64,000 nucleotides of DNA, taken from contig NC_133647.1 of NCBI RefSeq assembly GCF_009905375.1, positions 170,048,790 through 170,112,789 on the forward strand, read 5' to 3'. Position 1 is the first letter of the stretch. Every line of letters starts with the position of its first letter. Source of the stretch: Apium graveolens (taxonomy: Eukaryota > Streptophyta > Magnoliopsida > Apiales > Apiaceae). This document shows, piece by piece, positions 23,891-37,099 of the stretch. Below the pieces are notes generated by a model. It saw nothing but the letters and a program-made list of their open reading frames with translations, had not been told where the DNA came from and did not search any database. Both the position numbers and the translations under genes were made by a program.

Positions 23891-26581
23891 TGATATAGTT
23901 AATTTGCTGAACTCCATGGGCTATGCACTTACTACTACTAAATTAAGTGAGATTTGGAGGCTAGGTCTTAGGAAAGAATGGAGTTTCTTGTGTGATGTAG
24001 TTACCAAAGTGTTCTGGTAAGATAAGTAACTTTGATTATGTCAATACTACCATGCTTAACATGCTTCTTACTGATAAGTACTTCAATTTCAGTGATGTTG
24101 TTATGTTTGAGTTAGGAGAGGTTAATAAGAGATCTAAACATATCTATTATGCTATATTCCTTATGATTATTGCTGACCATATCTGTGAAGATCTTGTAAT
24201 TGAGAACCCAACCAACAAATTAGATTGTTGGGTTCAAGAAAGAAGGGTAATTGTAGACTTGAATAGAGCTGATTACCACAAGGAGGTGCCCTTGGTTTAT
24301 TTTCGAATCATGGAGGGCCCTCAGATAAGTGAGGTAAACACCACTGTCTCTACTATTCCAACCTCACAAATTTCTTTGCCTTTGAGTGTAGCAATGACAT
24401 CTGTGTCAATGACCCAACAGATGCCTACCCAAGCTACCAAAACAAAATCTTCAAAATCCAAGACAAAGAAAACCCCCTCTAATTTCTCTCAAAAGAAACC
24501 AGTTGCAAAATCTACCAAAACTAAAGAGGGGAGTGTGAAGGGTAGTGAGATAGGTGAGGGACGGGGTGAACATCAAAGAAACCCCAAAAATAAGGATTGA
24601 GAGGCAAGTGTAACTAAACCTAGCCACACCACAGTTTCTCAACAAACTGTGGTGATTAATAAGGAAATCAGCTCACTTCTAGTTTCATCCTCCCAAAAGG
24701 ATGTCACTATTGAAACAAGCTCCCAACCAGGAGCACAGGCCAAGAGGGGAAGGGACACAAGCTCACCTCAAACTTATGTCAGAAAGAAGAGATCTAAAGC
24801 TATTGGGGATGCATAGGGAACACACACAGTGCAAACTGTAGCTAAAGACTCAGTCACTGCACCATCTCAAAGTCAATTTGAAGTGGCTCCAATAAATATT
24901 GAGTCACAGCCAAAATCTTTAGTATTAGAAGCACCATAAACACCAAACTCTCCCACAAATTCTCTGGATGTGGATATGATACACACATCAATTTCTGATT
25001 CCCCTTCTTTAACTCTGTTGGGGAAGCCAAAATCTAGTGCAAGTGAGCATCGTCTTTTGGATGATTTGTTGGCTCACTTGGCAATTTATTCAGGAACTAT
25101 TGAGACATCTGTGCCCAAGTTTTCATCAATCTGCACAGATTCTATAATAGTATCCACTTCAAACTCATTCATTTCTTCTATTCTGATGGATATTATTCAT
25201 CCATCGGTTAGTGATTGTATCCCGATGGATGTGCCTAACAGCAGTCATCCGTCGGCTAGCCTAACTACTATTCCAATGGATGTTCCTCATCCGTCGGTAC
25301 TCTCTACACAAACTGAAATTTCAACAATTGTTACAAGTGTAGATGAGTTAGTAGTTGTACAATCACTCTTAGGACTGAGGGAAGGGAGTGAAATGAGTGA
25401 GAGGCTGGGTTGCTCCCAGGCAAAAAGAGAGGAAAGGAGTGAACTCATGCAGGTTATTTCTTCCAGCCTAGCAAAAGAGAGTGAGAGGAGTTCCACCTTA
25501 GAAGGTGAAAGTGAGGGTGTGAGGGTGGTGAGCCAAGGGGAGCCCTTGATGCAAGAACATAGAGAAAATGAGAGAAATACAGGTACATGAGAAATAAGGA
25601 TGGACATCATTGTTAGTGAGTCAATGAATGTCAATGATGCAAACAGAGAGAAACTATTTTAGCATGATCAAGCTGTCATAGATTCCATCTCTTTGGATGC
25701 TGAGACATTTACTCATCGTGTTCCAGCATATCAACTTTTGGCTGGACAGGGCAATGAGAATGTAGAAAAGATGCTTAACTTGGTGCATATAACTGAATCA
25801 ATACAAAGAGCAAAGGATGCCAACACAACCATGCAACCTAAAGCTGGTGATGATGTTGACTATGGTACTGGTGAGTCTGAAGACTTCTTTAAGGATGAGG
25901 ATGGTGATGGAGAAGAGTTCATGGATATAGGGGAAAAGTATGCCCTAACTCTAGATCACACATTCCTCCTTGGGTGTTTTCTAAAGAGTATGATGAGCAG
26001 CATTTCAAAACAACTCTTTTCCACATCATTCAACAGACACATAATGCTCTTCAAGCCACTACCAATGCTAGTACCAAGCAGCTTCTATAGGTACACCTCA
26101 ATTCTCTACAACTATATCAAATCCAAGCCCTTCAACACAATCAAGATGCCACTTCAATCAAAATAAAGATTGACAAAGTCAAGAAGGATGTCTCTGATAG
26201 ATTAGATGCTAAATTTTCAGATACAACAGTGCTTGACATCAACAGACAGTTGAGGAAGAATTTTAATCTTGTAACTAAAGTGGATTCATTAGACACAAGA
26301 CTGAGAGCAGTAGAAGCCTCTCTAACAGCTATTCATCTTCGTTAAGCACAACAAACTCAGTTGCTACAAAAGATGGTGGATGCACAAACTTCCACATCAA
26401 CTCTACTTGATGATAGCAAAAAGGGGGAGAAAGATCCAAACATCCCAGTTAATCAAGGAGAGCCAACCAGTGAGGGGGAGCATGTGATCAATGTTTAAAT
26501 CAGTCAAGTAATAGTTCCAGAAATTACTTTGCCAAAACCATCAGTATTGGATAACATTGATCTGATCCAAATAGCAGCTAC
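23891..26581 (+). pseudogene. Element C env-like ORF, 5' part, decayed
   Basis: This is the additional ORF that Sireviruses carry after pol. Its N-terminal part aligns with element E's env-like protein through FLMIIADH near 24151 (E: FLMLIADH) and a following VPLVYF segment. The middle is Ser/Thr/Lys-rich and the C-terminal part is predicted coiled coil. Stops include TGA near 24598 and 25588, TAG near 24814 and TAA near 24937, 26344 and 26498, with frameshifts near 24030 and 26000. Element D splits it at 26581; the frame continues at 63834. The protein's role is unknown; no convincing signal peptide or fusion peptide was seen. Confidence 0.75.
26577..26581. repeat. Target-site duplication of element D, left copy (GCTAC)
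   Basis: GCTAC is repeated at 63829-63833 directly after D's 3' LTR. Removing D and one copy keeps C's env-like reading frame open. Confidence 0.9.
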
Positions 26582-27999
26582 TATTGAGTGGCATTTATGA
26601 CACTTTATTATGCTCTAATAAGCATTGAATTGGTGTATTTGTACTCAAGTTGTTATATGTTTTCTAGTTTTTTGCATTTCAGGCACTATTCAGGTAATAA
26701 GGTGAATTAGCATTGTTTTCATGCTAATTTGGTGTCGAGGTGGTATTAGAATAAAAGCTCGTGGAAAGCCAGCTCGAAGAAGCAAGTTTTAAGAAGAAAT
26801 ATGAGTTTTTTCCATCACGGCAAGGGCGGGCCGGGGTTCCAGAAATGCAGCGCGGCCGCGGTGTGATAGCGCGCGGCCGCGCCGAGGCCGAATTTCAGAA
26901 TCCTGTTTTTATTGCAATTCTAAAAGGGAAGCTTCTAGATTGTTGAGAGCTGCTCTATATATTCATATTAGGTCGTTTTTAATAGATAACAAGTCAGAGA
27001 CGGACCATAGCACAAGGAGAAGACGTCAAGAGACCTTTGGCACAATTCAACAAAGGCGAAGACGATCTAGTTTATTCTTGTGAATCTTTGTTTTGAGTTA
27101 TAATTTGGATGCTTGTTTCTTGTTTTGCTGAATCTATACTCTTGTTTGTACTTGGTTTTATTTATTCGTATAAAGACTACATTTGTTATATCATGTTTTC
27201 ATCGGAACCCATGTTGATAATGAGTCCGATTATGGGCTAATCGTTATCGTGGGGTTCTAGCGGATTTATTTATGGATTTCTTTAGTTAAATTATTTGATG
27301 CCTTAGTATGTGGTGATTATATGATATCCCAGTATTGGTTGTGCGTATTCGTCTTATGAGCGTCGCGAACTTATAAGATAGTGTGTTAATTCTTAATGAA
27401 GCGAAAGTGAATTTAAGGATTTAGAACTTGCCATGCTAGCATAGGTTCATTTATTTGTTATGCATGATTCATAGGTAATTTTAACCATCTTACTTGCCCT
27501 ATGTAATCAAGATAGATAACTTGTTCTTAAACCGTTATGTTGTCAAATTCTATAGACATATAGGATCTCAATAGAACTGGTGCCTATTTAGCTTCTATCT
27601 CTTTTGTGGATGTCCGGTAGAATGGTACTCGTGCAACGAAAGTTGGCGTTTATCAGTTTCGTGTTATCTCATTAGTGTCATCACCATTGCATGCTAAGGT
27701 TAAGAAAAATAAGGCCATTGAATGAATTATTTAATGAAGTTAGAATCCCATGTTTGTCATATATATCAATTCAGTCAATCTTATTCTCGGAGTTATAATT
27801 GTTAGCGTAATTCTTAGTTATAAACAATCTCAATTTGTTATCGTCTTAGCATTAGATAATAACCACACATTGTTGCTTAGGTGCATAAATTAGATAGTTA
27901 ACCAATACAGTCTCTGTGAGAATGAACTAGAAAAGATTCTATACTACTTGCGAACTCATATACTTGTGTGTATTATTAGCGCGTGTTTAGCGACTAACA
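26582..27999 (+). repeat. Element D 5' LTR, 1418 bp
   Basis: It starts TATTGAGTGG (the expected TG is mutated to TA; the 3' LTR keeps TGTTGATTGG) and ends GACTAACA. A TATA-like TATATATT lies near 26955. It contains two GC-rich palindromic units at about 26849-26862 and 26868-26883, only one of which survives in the 3' LTR. Confidence 0.9.
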
Positions 28000-28005
28000 A
28001 GTTTT

Positions 28006-28023
28006 TGGTGCCGCTGTCGGGGA
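28006..28023 (+). other. Primer-binding site of element D (Asp tRNA type)
   Basis: TGGTGCCGCTGTCGGGGA lies 6 bases after the LTR and resembles the Asp-tRNA primer site TGGCGCCGTTGCCGGGGA used by Athila-type elements. Confidence 0.8.
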
Positions 28024-28135
28024 CTGCAGTGTTAATTTATAGTTTATGTGCTTTCCATCAATGGTCGTTAAAGTTCATTGACTCGGACATTGTTACTTAT
28101 TTGTACCTTGTCTGGTTTTAGGTACTCTAGCGAGG

Positions 28136-29743
28136 GTGTACTCGTAAGAGAACACTGGATAAAGCCGAGGAAGAACTTGTGGTAGTTCGTAGGGAAGTTT
28201 TTGAGGAAGAAAAGATGGTAGAAGAAGAAGAGAAATTCGAAGAGCCAATTGTAGTAGCTATGGGTGATCAAGTTAGAAAATTCGAATGCTTTGATGGACT
28301 ATTCTAAGCCTAAGATTAATGACATTCAGTCTAGTATCATTAGACCAGCCATCAGGGCTAACACTTTTGAGATCAAGTCAAGCATGATCCAGATGATACA
28401 GAACTCAGTTCAGTTTGGGGGTTCTCCTACTGAAGACCCCAACATGCACATCAGGGATTTCATCGAGATCTGCGACACTTTCAAGTTCAATGATATGACT
28501 GAAGATGCTATCAAGCTACGTCTCTTTCCATTTTCTCTGAGGGAAAAGGCTAAGTGCTGGTTACACTCTCTACCAGCAGGGTCTATCATAACTTGGGAAG
28601 ATCTTGCTCAAAAGTTTCTCACTAAATTCTTCCCCATGGTGAAGACTACAGCAATCAGGAATGCTCTTACCCAGTTCGCGCAGCAAACCGGAGAATCTTT
28701 GTGTGAGGCTTGGGATCGATATAAGGAGATGCTAAGGAAGTGCCCACACCATGGCATGCCTGATTGGATGATTATTAACTGCTTCTATAATGGATTGGGT
28801 CCTAATTCTAGGCCCATGCTTGATGCAGCATCAGGAGGAGCCTTGTGGGCTAAGAGCTACGATGAAGCCTATGAACTTATTGAACTGATGGCTGCTAATG
28901 AGTACCAGAATCCTTCCCAAAGACTAACTCAGGGGAAAGTAACAGGAATTCTGGAGTTAGACACAGCACCTGCTATCGCTGCCCAACTTAAGGCTTTGAC
29001 AATGAAGGTGGACACTTTGGCTAATTATGGAGTTAATCAAATCACTATTGTCTGTGAGCTTTGTGCTGGTGCCCATGAGACTGATCAGTGTGCAATTTCT
29101 AGTGAATCAGCTCAGTTCGTGAGCAACTTCCAGAGATCGCAACAACCTGTGCTAGCCACCTATCATCCTAATAACCGCAATCATCCTAATTTCAGTTGGA
29201 GCAACAATCAGAATGCGGTTCAATAGCCTTATCAGCAGTATCCAGCTAAGCAGTACAACCTCCTGGTTTTCAGCAACCGCAGTATGCACCAAGACAACAA
29301 CATCAGCTGCAACCAGCGAATAAAAAATCTGAATTAGAGGAGTTGAAGTTTATGTGCAAGAGTCAAGCTGTTTCTATCAAGACCTTGGAAAATCAAATTG
29401 GGCAAATTGCCAATGCCTTGCTAAATCGTCAACCTGGTACAATGCCTAGTGACACTGAAGTGCCAGGAAAGAATGAAGCAAATGAGAAGGTAAAGGCAAT
29501 CACTTTGAGGTCTGGGAAGGTTGTGAATTCCGAACAAACTCAAGAGTTGACTGAAGAAGCTGGGGCTGAGAAAGAAGAAAAATAGCAGGATGAAGAAGTG
29601 GAACCAAGGAAGACTACTGTTAAGCACACTTCGCCTGAGGGTAATACATGGGAGAAACAAATCTATCATCTACCAAATTTTCCTAAGCGGCTGCAGAAAA
29701 AAAAGTTGGACAAACAATTTGAGAAGTTTCTGGAGGTGTTCAA
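28136..29743 (+). pseudogene. Element D gag, broken
   Basis: The Retrotrans_gag core lies at about 28330-28900 (PNMHIRDFIEICDTFKF, then LRLFPFSLREKAKCWL, and TWEDLAQKFLTKFFP). It is followed by a CELCAGAHETDQC knuckle near 29051-29089 typical of Athila. Gag-like charged sequence upstream (from about 28142) is in a different frame, so a frameshift sits near 28270 and the true start is upstream of 28264. Further damage: TAG at 29224, frameshift near 29262, TAG at 29583 and a 1 bp deletion near 29744. The main uninterrupted piece is 28264-29226. Confidence 0.85.
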
Positions 29744-29744
29744 A

Positions 29745-30763
29745 AACTTCATATCAACATACCTTTTGCTGAGGCTCTCGAGAAGATGCCTAGTTATGCA
29801 AAGTTTATAAAAGGTATTCTATCTCGGAAGGTGAAGCTAGATGATTTAGAGAATGTCGCTCTCACGGAGGAATGCAGTGTTGTGCTGCAGCAGAAGTCGC
29901 CTCCAAAGCTTAAAGATCCAGGAAGCTTCACTATTCCATGTACTATTGGAAAAGTGTCTTTTGACAGATGCTTATGTGACTTGGGAGCTAGCATCAATCT
30001 GATGCCTTTGTCAATCTTCAAGCAGTTGGACTTACCTTATCCCAAACCAACTTATATGACTTTGCAATTGGCCGACCGTTCTATTACATATCCGCGAGGT
30101 ATTGTGGAGGATGTCTTGGTCAAGGTTGATAAACTCATATTTCCTGCTGATTTTGTAATTCTTGATTTCGATGAGGATAAGAAGATTCCCATAATCTTGG
30201 GAAGACCTTTCTTGGAAACTGGCCGAACCTTGATCGATGTGTAGAAGGGTGAGCTTACAATGCGAGTGCTGGATCACGATGTTACTTTTAATGTGTTCAA
30301 TGCTATGAAATTTCCTACTGATAATGAGGAGTGCTTAAAAGTGGAGTTGGTCGATTCGGTGGTCACATCGGAGTTTGATCAATTGCTAAGGTCTGATGCC
30401 TTAGAAAAAACCTTATTGGGGAATTCAGACAGTGAAGGTGACGAAGGTGAAGAGCAATTACAGTATTTGAATGCTTCTCCTTGGAAAAGGAAGATTGATA
30501 TGCCTTTTGAGTCTCTTGGAATGGAGGAATTGAACAAAGCTCCTAAATGCCGCAAGCCTTCTATTGAGGAAGCTCCATCTCTTGAGCTTAAGCCTTTACC
30601 TGAATATTTGAGGTATGCGTTTTTAGGTGATGCATCTACTCTTCCTGTTATTATTGCATCTGATCTTTCAGGTAGTGATGAGGAAAAGCTATTAATGATT
30701 CTGAGAGAGTTCAAGTCGGCAATTGGATGGACTATAGAAAACATCAAGGGGATTAGCCCTTCT
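29745..30763 (+). pseudogene. Element D aspartic protease and linker to RT
   Basis: The piece from 29786 holds a retropepsin with CDLGASINLMPLSIF near 29975-30019 (the D-L-G-A form usual in Athila) and the second conserved segment IPIILGRPFL near 30185-30215. A TAG at 30242-30244 is followed in the same frame by the linker that leads into RT (ends ENIKGISPS). A TAA at 30764 interrupts the start of RT. Protease would cut the Gag-Pol polyprotein in the virus-like particle. Confidence 0.85.
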
Positions 30764-31118
30764 TAATGTATGTATAAAATTCTTCTAGAGGAAGGTAGCA
30801 AGCCTACAGTCGAGCAACAAAGAAGACTTGATCCTATCATGAAGGAGGTAATGAAGAAGGAAATTCTGAAGTGGCTAGATGCAGGGATCATCTATCCTAT
30901 CTCTGAAAATTCATGGGTAAGCCCGGTTCAATGTGTGCCAGAGAAAGGTAGAATTACTGTGGTAGCAAATGAGAAGAATGAGCTTATTTCTACACAGAAA
31001 GTCATGGGGTGGAGAGTCTGCATGGACTATCAGAAGATGAACAAAACCACTAGGAAGGACCATTTTCCATTGCCCTTCATTGATTAGACGCTTGACAGGT
31101 TGGCTGGTCATGAGTATT
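30764..31118 (+). pseudogene. Element D reverse transcriptase, N-terminal part
   Basis: The frame continues from protease and encodes the RT fingers: EVMKKEILKWLDAGIIYPIS, then WVSPVQCVPEKG and WRVCMDYQKMNK, followed by HFPLPFID and a TAG at 31085. Element E is inserted after 31118, splitting RT between the GHEY codons and the catalytic palm. The rest of RT resumes at 43425. Confidence 0.9.
31114..31118. repeat. Target-site duplication of element E, left copy (GTATT)
   Basis: Repeated at 43420-43424 directly after E's 3' LTR; the RT frame is restored when E and one copy are removed. Confidence 0.95.
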
Positions 31119-32482
31119 TGAAAGGCATATGTCATAGCCTACTCGTTTATTCGAGTATTTAACTCAACTCAAATAAGAATGTAATAAGTAAATAGTGGAT
31201 CAAGCATCAGAGAGATCTCACAAAGTAACATCTGTCAAAGAATAAAGAAACATTGTTCATCTGCAGTCTTGAAGATTCACTGGAAGAAGTTCAAGAAGTT
31301 GATCATGCCTCAGTGATATAAATCAAGATCGTGGAATTAATCAAGTGACAGAGATCTCGTCAAGGTATCATTTATTACAAGGATTCAATCAGAACAACAA
31401 AGTCAAGACATGAAGAAACGTCACGAAAGTTAGTCACTCATGAACCAGACAGTACATCGAGTGTCAGCATTGAAGTGACGGAATTGATTCATAAGTCTCG
31501 AAGATTGTCTGAAGAATGGATGCTGCTCAGAGATAGTATTAATTCTCTATTAATTTAATTAAGTCATATAATTTAATTAAGAAAATAAATTCTATCTGCA
31601 AGGATTAATTTATTGATTAATTGAATTAAAGTGATTAATTAATTTAGAATTAATATTAAGGATTTTCAGAATATTAATTGATTAAAATCTGTGATAATTC
31701 TAAAAAGACAACTGATTGAACTAGCATGACAATCGGTATGACAATTGATAGTCATACCGAATGTCTTGCTAAGTCAGTTAATTGAATTGATAGAATTTTC
31801 AATTAGAATAAAATCAATTAAGTATTCAGAAAAACAATTTCATTTGAACTAATATGACAATCGGTATGACAATCAATAGTCATACCGAAAGTCTTGCTAG
31901 TTCATTTTAATTGTCTTCCTAGCTCTAATGAGATTGTCTCACCGAAAGTCATTCAAGCTTAAAAAGATTGTCACTGCAGTTCAACAACTTCGACTGTTTT
32001 GATAAATAGAAGCAGAAGACATCATCTCAAAATATTACAGCAAAAACAGAGCAGCCAAAAAACACAGAACAAGAAAACACAGCAGAAAAATAAGAGAAAA
32101 TATTTCATCCTTAATCTGCTTATTCAAGATCAAATATTCTAGCTTGTTAATGTTAAATCCAAACCACTAGAATTACTTATCTTGTTCTTGTATATCAATC
32201 TAGCGGATTAAAATCCCTAGAACTTAATCTCAAATCGCTTTTAGCATTTGATCTTTTAATTACAAAAATAGAAAAAGTTCATGTCGAATTTATTCTAAAT
32301 TTGTAATAATTGATTTGAGATTAAACCCTTGTAATCGATACCGTAGTTGTAACACCTTTCAAGTTTAATAAAAGTTTTATTTAACTTGAATTTTGTTTCA
32401 CAATTTTATTCCGCATTTTATTCGACGAAACGGTATTGTTTGCATTCAACCCCCCCTTCTACAAACAAATTGGGACCTAACA
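31119..32482 (+). repeat. Element E 5' LTR, 1364 bp
   Basis: It contains two near-identical hairpins with CGGTATGAC and GTCATACCG arms (31734-31759 and 31862-31887, 8-base loops). A TATA-like GATAAATAG lies at 32001-32009, with CA-rich leader-like sequence downstream. It ends ...GGGACCTAACA before the primer site. Confidence 0.95.
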
Positions 32483-32484
32483 AT

Positions 32485-32496
32485 TGGTATCAGAGC
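32485..32496 (+). other. Primer-binding site of element E (initiator Met tRNA)
   Basis: A perfect TGGTATCAGAGC two bases after the LTR. Confidence 0.95.
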
Positions 32497-32578
32497 CTTC
32501 TGATTAACGTACAAATCTAGATCCTAGACTCTTGTGTTTCTTTCACTTCTTGAATTTTTATTCACTCAAAAATTCATA

Positions 32579-35500
32579 ATGACTACACAAAAAGTTGGAA
32601 CCGTTAAAATTCCACTTTTCGATAAAGAAAATTATGTGATGTGGAAGAAGAAGATGCTACTGTTTTTACAGGTTGCTAATCCCAAATATTTGCAAGTATT
32701 GAAGAAGGGTCCAAAAATACCTATGGTTATTGAACCAGAGGTAATAGAGAATGATGTGGTGATCACCCAAGCGAGAACTTATGTGAAGGATCCTGAGGAC
32801 TTCTCTCCTGCTGAAATAGAAGAATCTTCCCTGGATGCTAGCCTTCAATTAATCTTAGTAGATTCCCTTAATCCCCTAATGAATAGACATGTGATGAATT
32901 GTAAAGATTCCAAACATATCTGGGAAACTATTGAGATTATTAATGAAGGCACAGAGGAAGTTAGGGAGAACAAACTAGAAATCCTAACCTCTGAGTATGA
33001 ATACTTTAAATCCAATCCAGGAGAAGGAATCACTGAAGTGTTTGAGAGGTACAATGCATTGATCAATAACCTGAATATTAATGGTAAATACTATTCCATC
33101 AGGGAGGTCAACAAAAAGTTCCTTTTGACACTGCCAACTCATCTCGAACATAGAATCACTGCCATAAGAGAAGCAAGAGATCTGAGTGAGATTTCTTTGG
33201 AAAGGCTCTATGGTGTGTTAAAGACTTATGAGTTGGAGCAGATTCAGCAGAAGGAGGTTTACGGGAAAGGAAGGGTGGTCAGCACGTCTACTGCTCTGGT
33301 AGCTGATGAACAACAACAACAACAACCACTATATCAACAACAATCTCAACAGTCAGACAGAATGGTACAGTCTTCCAAGGTTGAAGACAATGTTATAGTA
33401 GCAGAATTTGATTCTCCTACTACCAATCAATCAGGAGATGATTATTATTCCTTGGAAGAACTGGAGCAATTGGAGGATGAGTCAATGGCCCTGATTGTCA
33501 AGAGATTCTCAAATGTCAGATTCAAAAGGAATCCCAAGTTCAAGTACAAGTCCAACTACAACAGATTCCAGAAAGGTGGATCTTCATCCTCTAACACCAG
33601 CAGTGGTGGGTATAAAACAGGGATGGTTGATCGAAGCACCATCCGATGCTTCAACTGTAATGAGTTGGGACACTTTGCCACAGAATGCAGAAAGCCAAAA
33701 CAGGCAAGGAAGAACTCTTATGATTCTAATCAGAAGAGTAAATCTGAAAGGGCGTACCTGGCAAAGGGAAGAAGTTGGGATGATACTGACAGTGAAGATG
33801 AAGAAGTTGGGAATCTTGCTCTCATGGCTAGTGATGCAAGCACCTCATCGTCAAGAAAAGAGGGCATTAAACAGGTACAACCGGTAGTGTGGATTCTTGA
33901 CAGTGGATCGTCAAGACATATGACCGGAGATAGAGCCCTGCTATCAAATGTGGTTGAGAAAGCTGACCCAGTGGTTACCTTTGGAGATAACAGCAAAGGT
34001 TTAACGGAGGGATATGGCTGTTTGCAAGCTGGAAATGTTATCATTGAAAATGTATATCTTGTGCAAGGACTTGAACACAATCTGCTTAGCATTAGTCAGT
34101 TCTGTGACAACGGCTACAATGTTTTATTCGACAAGCTGAAGTGTCAGATTCTGCACAAGAAAAGTGAAAAACCCTCTTTAATGGGAATACGGAAAGGAAA
34201 TCTGTTCGTAGCTGACATGAACTCTGGAAGCAATCTTGAAGTCAATTGTTTCTATGCAAAAGCATCGTCAAATGAGAGTTGGCTATGGCACAAGAGACTT
34301 TCCCATCTCAATTTCAAGACAATGAATTCTCTTGTCAAAAGAGAACTGGTAAGAGGTCTGCCTCAGCTGGAATTCTCTCCAGAAGGACTATGTGAGGCTT
34401 GCCAGAAAGGAAAGTCAAAGAAAGCAAGTCACAAAGGCACTGACACATCTTCCATAACTGGTATTCTGCAATTATTGCACATGGATTTATTTGGACCAGT
34501 TAATATCCTTTCTATGTCAAAGAAGTGTTACTGTCTTGTGATAGTTGATGACTATTCCAAGTATACGTGGGTTTTATTTCTTCACTCTAAGGATGAAACA
34601 CCACAAGTTGTGATTGATCATATCAAGATGATTGAGTTAGATTCTAACGTCCCTGTTAGAGCAATAAGGTCAGATAATGGAACAGAATTCAAGAATGCAC
34701 TTCTAAATGGATTCTGTACAGACAAAGGGATTACCAGACAATTTTCAGCTCCTAGAACCCCTCAGCAAAATGGAGTGGTAGAAAGGAAGAATCGTACATT
34801 GATTGAAGCTTCTAGAACGATGTTAAATGAATCAGGTCTTCCAATGTACTTTTGGGCTGAAGCTGTCAATACTGCATGTTATACTCAGAATCGAACTCTA
34901 ATCAACAAAGACTTCATGAAAACTCCTTATGAGATTTTGAATGAACAGAAACCTTCTATCAAATACTTTCATGTATTTGGTGCCAGATGCTTCGTGCTCA
35001 AGGATGGAGATGATCGTCGTGGTAAGTTCGAGGCAAAGGCATATGAGGGTATTTTTGTTGGATATGGAAGAAGATCATATAGAGTGTATATCATTGATCA
35101 ACACAAAGTAACTGAAAGTGTCAATGTTACTTTTGATGACACTAAACTCCCTAGTATCCAAACTGAAGATCCTTCTGAGAAACTGAAGTTTGATGATATG
35201 TCAGATTCAGAGTCAGAACATGGTCAAGAACCTGAGGTTGTTGCTGTTGAAGAACCTGTTAATCCTGATAATACTCAAGGTAATAGTGATGGAAACTCTG
35301 GAAACAATGGAGATACCACTGCTACTGACGGAGAATCTTCAAGTCAACATGGCAACAACTCAGGGGGAGATGCTGAAGGATCATCTAGTAGGACACAACA
35401 TCACAATGAATTTCAAGGCGAATCATCAAGATCAAATCTTCCAAGACAGACAGTCTGGAATAAAGCTCACCCTTTTGAGTTGATTATTGGTGATCCAGAT

Positions 35501-37099
35501 GTTGGAGTCAGAACTAGACGTGCTACTCAAAATGAGTGTCTGTTCTCAGGATTTCTTTCTGAGATAGAACCTAAGAAAATTGAAGAAGCACTAACTGATC
35601 CAGATTGGGTGATTGCTATGCAAGATGAACTCAATCAGTTTGAAAGTCAACAAGTCTGGAAACTGGTACCTAGGCCTGTACACAAGAAAGCTGTTGGTAC
35701 AAGGTGGGTATTCAGGAATAAACTAGATGAAGATGGTGTGGTTACAAGAAACAAGGCAAGACTGGTAGCTAAAGGGTATTCTCAAGCTGAAGGTATTGAT
35801 TATGATGAAACCTATGCTCCAGTGGCTAGACTTGAGGCCATAAGGATATTTCTGGCATTCGCAGCATTTTCAAACTTTAAAGTTTATCAAATGGATGTCA
35901 AGAGCGCCTTTCTGAATGGAAAGTTGGATGAAGAGGTATATGTAGAGCAACCTCCTGGTTTTGAAGATCCAGATCATATGGATTTTGTCTTCTTTCTTTT
36001 CAAGGCTATCTATGGGCTAAAACAGTCACCAAGAAAATGGTATGACACTCTCTCTGAATTTCTTATTGAAAATAGCTTTATTAGAGGTGTCATAGACAAA
36101 ACTCTCTTTTCTAAGAAACATAAGAATGATACTATATTAGTCCAAGTCTATGTGGATGATATAATATTTGGGTCTACTAATGATAATCTCTGTAAGAGAT
36201 TTGCTAAGTTAATGCACAGCAAGTTTGAAATGAGCATGATGGGAGAGCTGAAGTTCTTTCTTGGATTACAAGTAAATCAAAGGTTAGATGGAACATTTAT
36301 TTGTCAATCCAAGTATCTCAAGGAACTCCTCAAAAAGTACAATCTAGAGGATTCTGCATCAGCAAGAACTCCATCAACTACAGCTGTCAAGCTTGGACCA
36401 TGTGAAAACTCCATTAAGGTAGATGTCACAAGCTACAGAGGTATGATTGGCTCGTTACTCTATCTTACTGCAAGTAGACCAGATATTATGTATGCTACAT
36501 GCCTATGTGCAAGATTCCAAGCGGATCCTAGAGATATTCATCTCGTTGCTGTTAAACGAATCTTAAGATATCTTAAGGGAACACCAAATCTAGGTATTTG
36601 GTACCCTAAAGAATCTGGTTTTAACCTTGTTGGATATACAGATTCAGATTACGCAGGAAGTGTTGTTGATAGGAAAAGCACCTCAGGAAGTTGTCAATTC
36701 CTAGGAAGCAGGCTAGTCTCATGGTACAGCAAGAAACAGCAAACAGTTTCCAACTCAACGGCCGAGGCTGAATATATTGCTGCTGGAAGCTGCTGTGCTC
36801 AGATCTTGTGGATTAGGAATCAACTACGAGACTATGGCTCTGTATTGAACAAGATTCCTATTTTATGTGACAATACAAGTGCAATAGCCATCACCAACAA
36901 CCCTGTGCAGCACTCGAGGACAAAGCACATTGACATCAGGTATCATTTTATTAGAGAGCACGTCATGAATGGTACTGTTGAACTATTTTTTGTTCCAACA
37001 GAAGAACAAATAGCAGATATTTTCACTAAACCACTTGACGAATCCACATTTACCAGCTTAGTTGGTAAATTGGGCATGTTAAATAGTTTTAGTGATTAA
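32579..37099 (+). CDS. Element E gag-pol polyprotein, uninterrupted (1506 aa)
   Basis: One open frame encodes gag, protease, integrase, RT and RNase H in copia order. The start at 32579 ([12 protein letters not shown]) is chosen because gag homology begins there, although the frame is open from 32534. Numbering from this start: gag/UBN2-type core about 10-240; Gln-rich patch near 245-275; one zinc knuckle [14 protein letters not shown] from residue 357; protease D441-S-G; integrase zinc-binding WHKRLSH near 571, catalytic D636, D699 and E735 (DD35E spacing exact); RT with YVDD at 1191-1194; RNase H TDSDYAGS near 1354 and the [14 protein letters not shown] end near 1455. All motifs are intact. 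It would replicate the element's RNA into DNA and integrate it. No frameshift or stop separates gag from pol, so their ratio would need another mechanism such as splicing or proteolysis (inference). Confidence 0.95.
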   Translation: MTTQKVGTVKIPLFDKENYVMWKKKMLLFLQVANPKYLQVLKKGPKIPMVIEPEVIENDVVITQARTYVKDPEDFSPAEIEESSLDASLQLILVDSLNPLMNRHVMNCKDSKHIWETIEIINEGTEEVRENKLEILTSEYEYFKSNPGEGITEVFERYNALINNLNINGKYYSIREVNKKFLLTLPTHLEHRITAIREARDLSEISLERLYGVLKTYELEQIQQKEVYGKGRVVSTSTALVADEQQQQQPLYQQQSQQSDRMVQSSKVEDNVIVAEFDSPTTNQSGDDYYSLEELEQLEDESMALIVKRFSNVRFKRNPKFKYKSNYNRFQKGGSSSSNTSSGGYKTGMVDRSTIRCFNCNELGHFATECRKPKQARKNSYDSNQKSKSERAYLAKGRSWDDTDSEDEEVGNLALMASDASTSSSRKEGIKQVQPVVWILDSGSSRHMTGDRALLSNVVEKADPVVTFGDNSKGLTEGYGCLQAGNVIIENVYLVQGLEHNLLSISQFCDNGYNVLFDKLKCQILHKKSEKPSLMGIRKGNLFVADMNSGSNLEVNCFYAKASSNESWLWHKRLSHLNFKTMNSLVKRELVRGLPQLEFSPEGLCEACQKGKSKKASHKGTDTSSITGILQLLHMDLFGPVNILSMSKKCYCLVIVDDYSKYTWVLFLHSKDETPQVVIDHIKMIELDSNVPVRAIRSDNGTEFKNALLNGFCTDKGITRQFSAPRTPQQNGVVERKNRTLIEASRTMLNESGLPMYFWAEAVNTACYTQNRTLINKDFMKTPYEILNEQKPSIKYFHVFGARCFVLKDGDDRRGKFEAKAYEGIFVGYGRRSYRVYIIDQHKVTESVNVTFDDTKLPSIQTEDPSEKLKFDDMSDSESEHGQEPEVVAVEEPVNPDNTQGNSDGNSGNNGDTTATDGESSSQHGNNSGGDAEGSSSRTQHHNEFQGESSRSNLPRQTVWNKAHPFELIIGDPDVGVRTRRATQNECLFSGFLSEIEPKKIEEALTDPDWVIAMQDELNQFESQQVWKLVPRPVHKKAVGTRWVFRNKLDEDGVVTRNKARLVAKGYSQAEGIDYDETYAPVARLEAIRIFLAFAAFSNFKVYQMDVKSAFLNGKLDEEVYVEQPPGFEDPDHMDFVFFLFKAIYGLKQSPRKWYDTLSEFLIENSFIRGVIDKTLFSKKHKNDTILVQVYVDDIIFGSTNDNLCKRFAKLMHSKFEMSMMGELKFFLGLQVNQRLDGTFICQSKYLKELLKKYNLEDSASARTPSTTAVKLGPCENSIKVDVTSYRGMIGSLLYLTASRPDIMYATCLCARFQADPRDIHLVAVKRILRYLKGTPNLGIWYPKESGFNLVGYTDSDYAGSVVDRKSTSGSCQFLGSRLVSWYSKKQQTVSNSTAEAEYIAAGSCCAQILWIRNQLRDYGSVLNKIPILCDNTSAIAITNNPVQHSRTKHIDIRYHFIREHVMNGTVELFFVPTEEQIADIFTKPLDESTFTSLVGKLGMLNSFSD

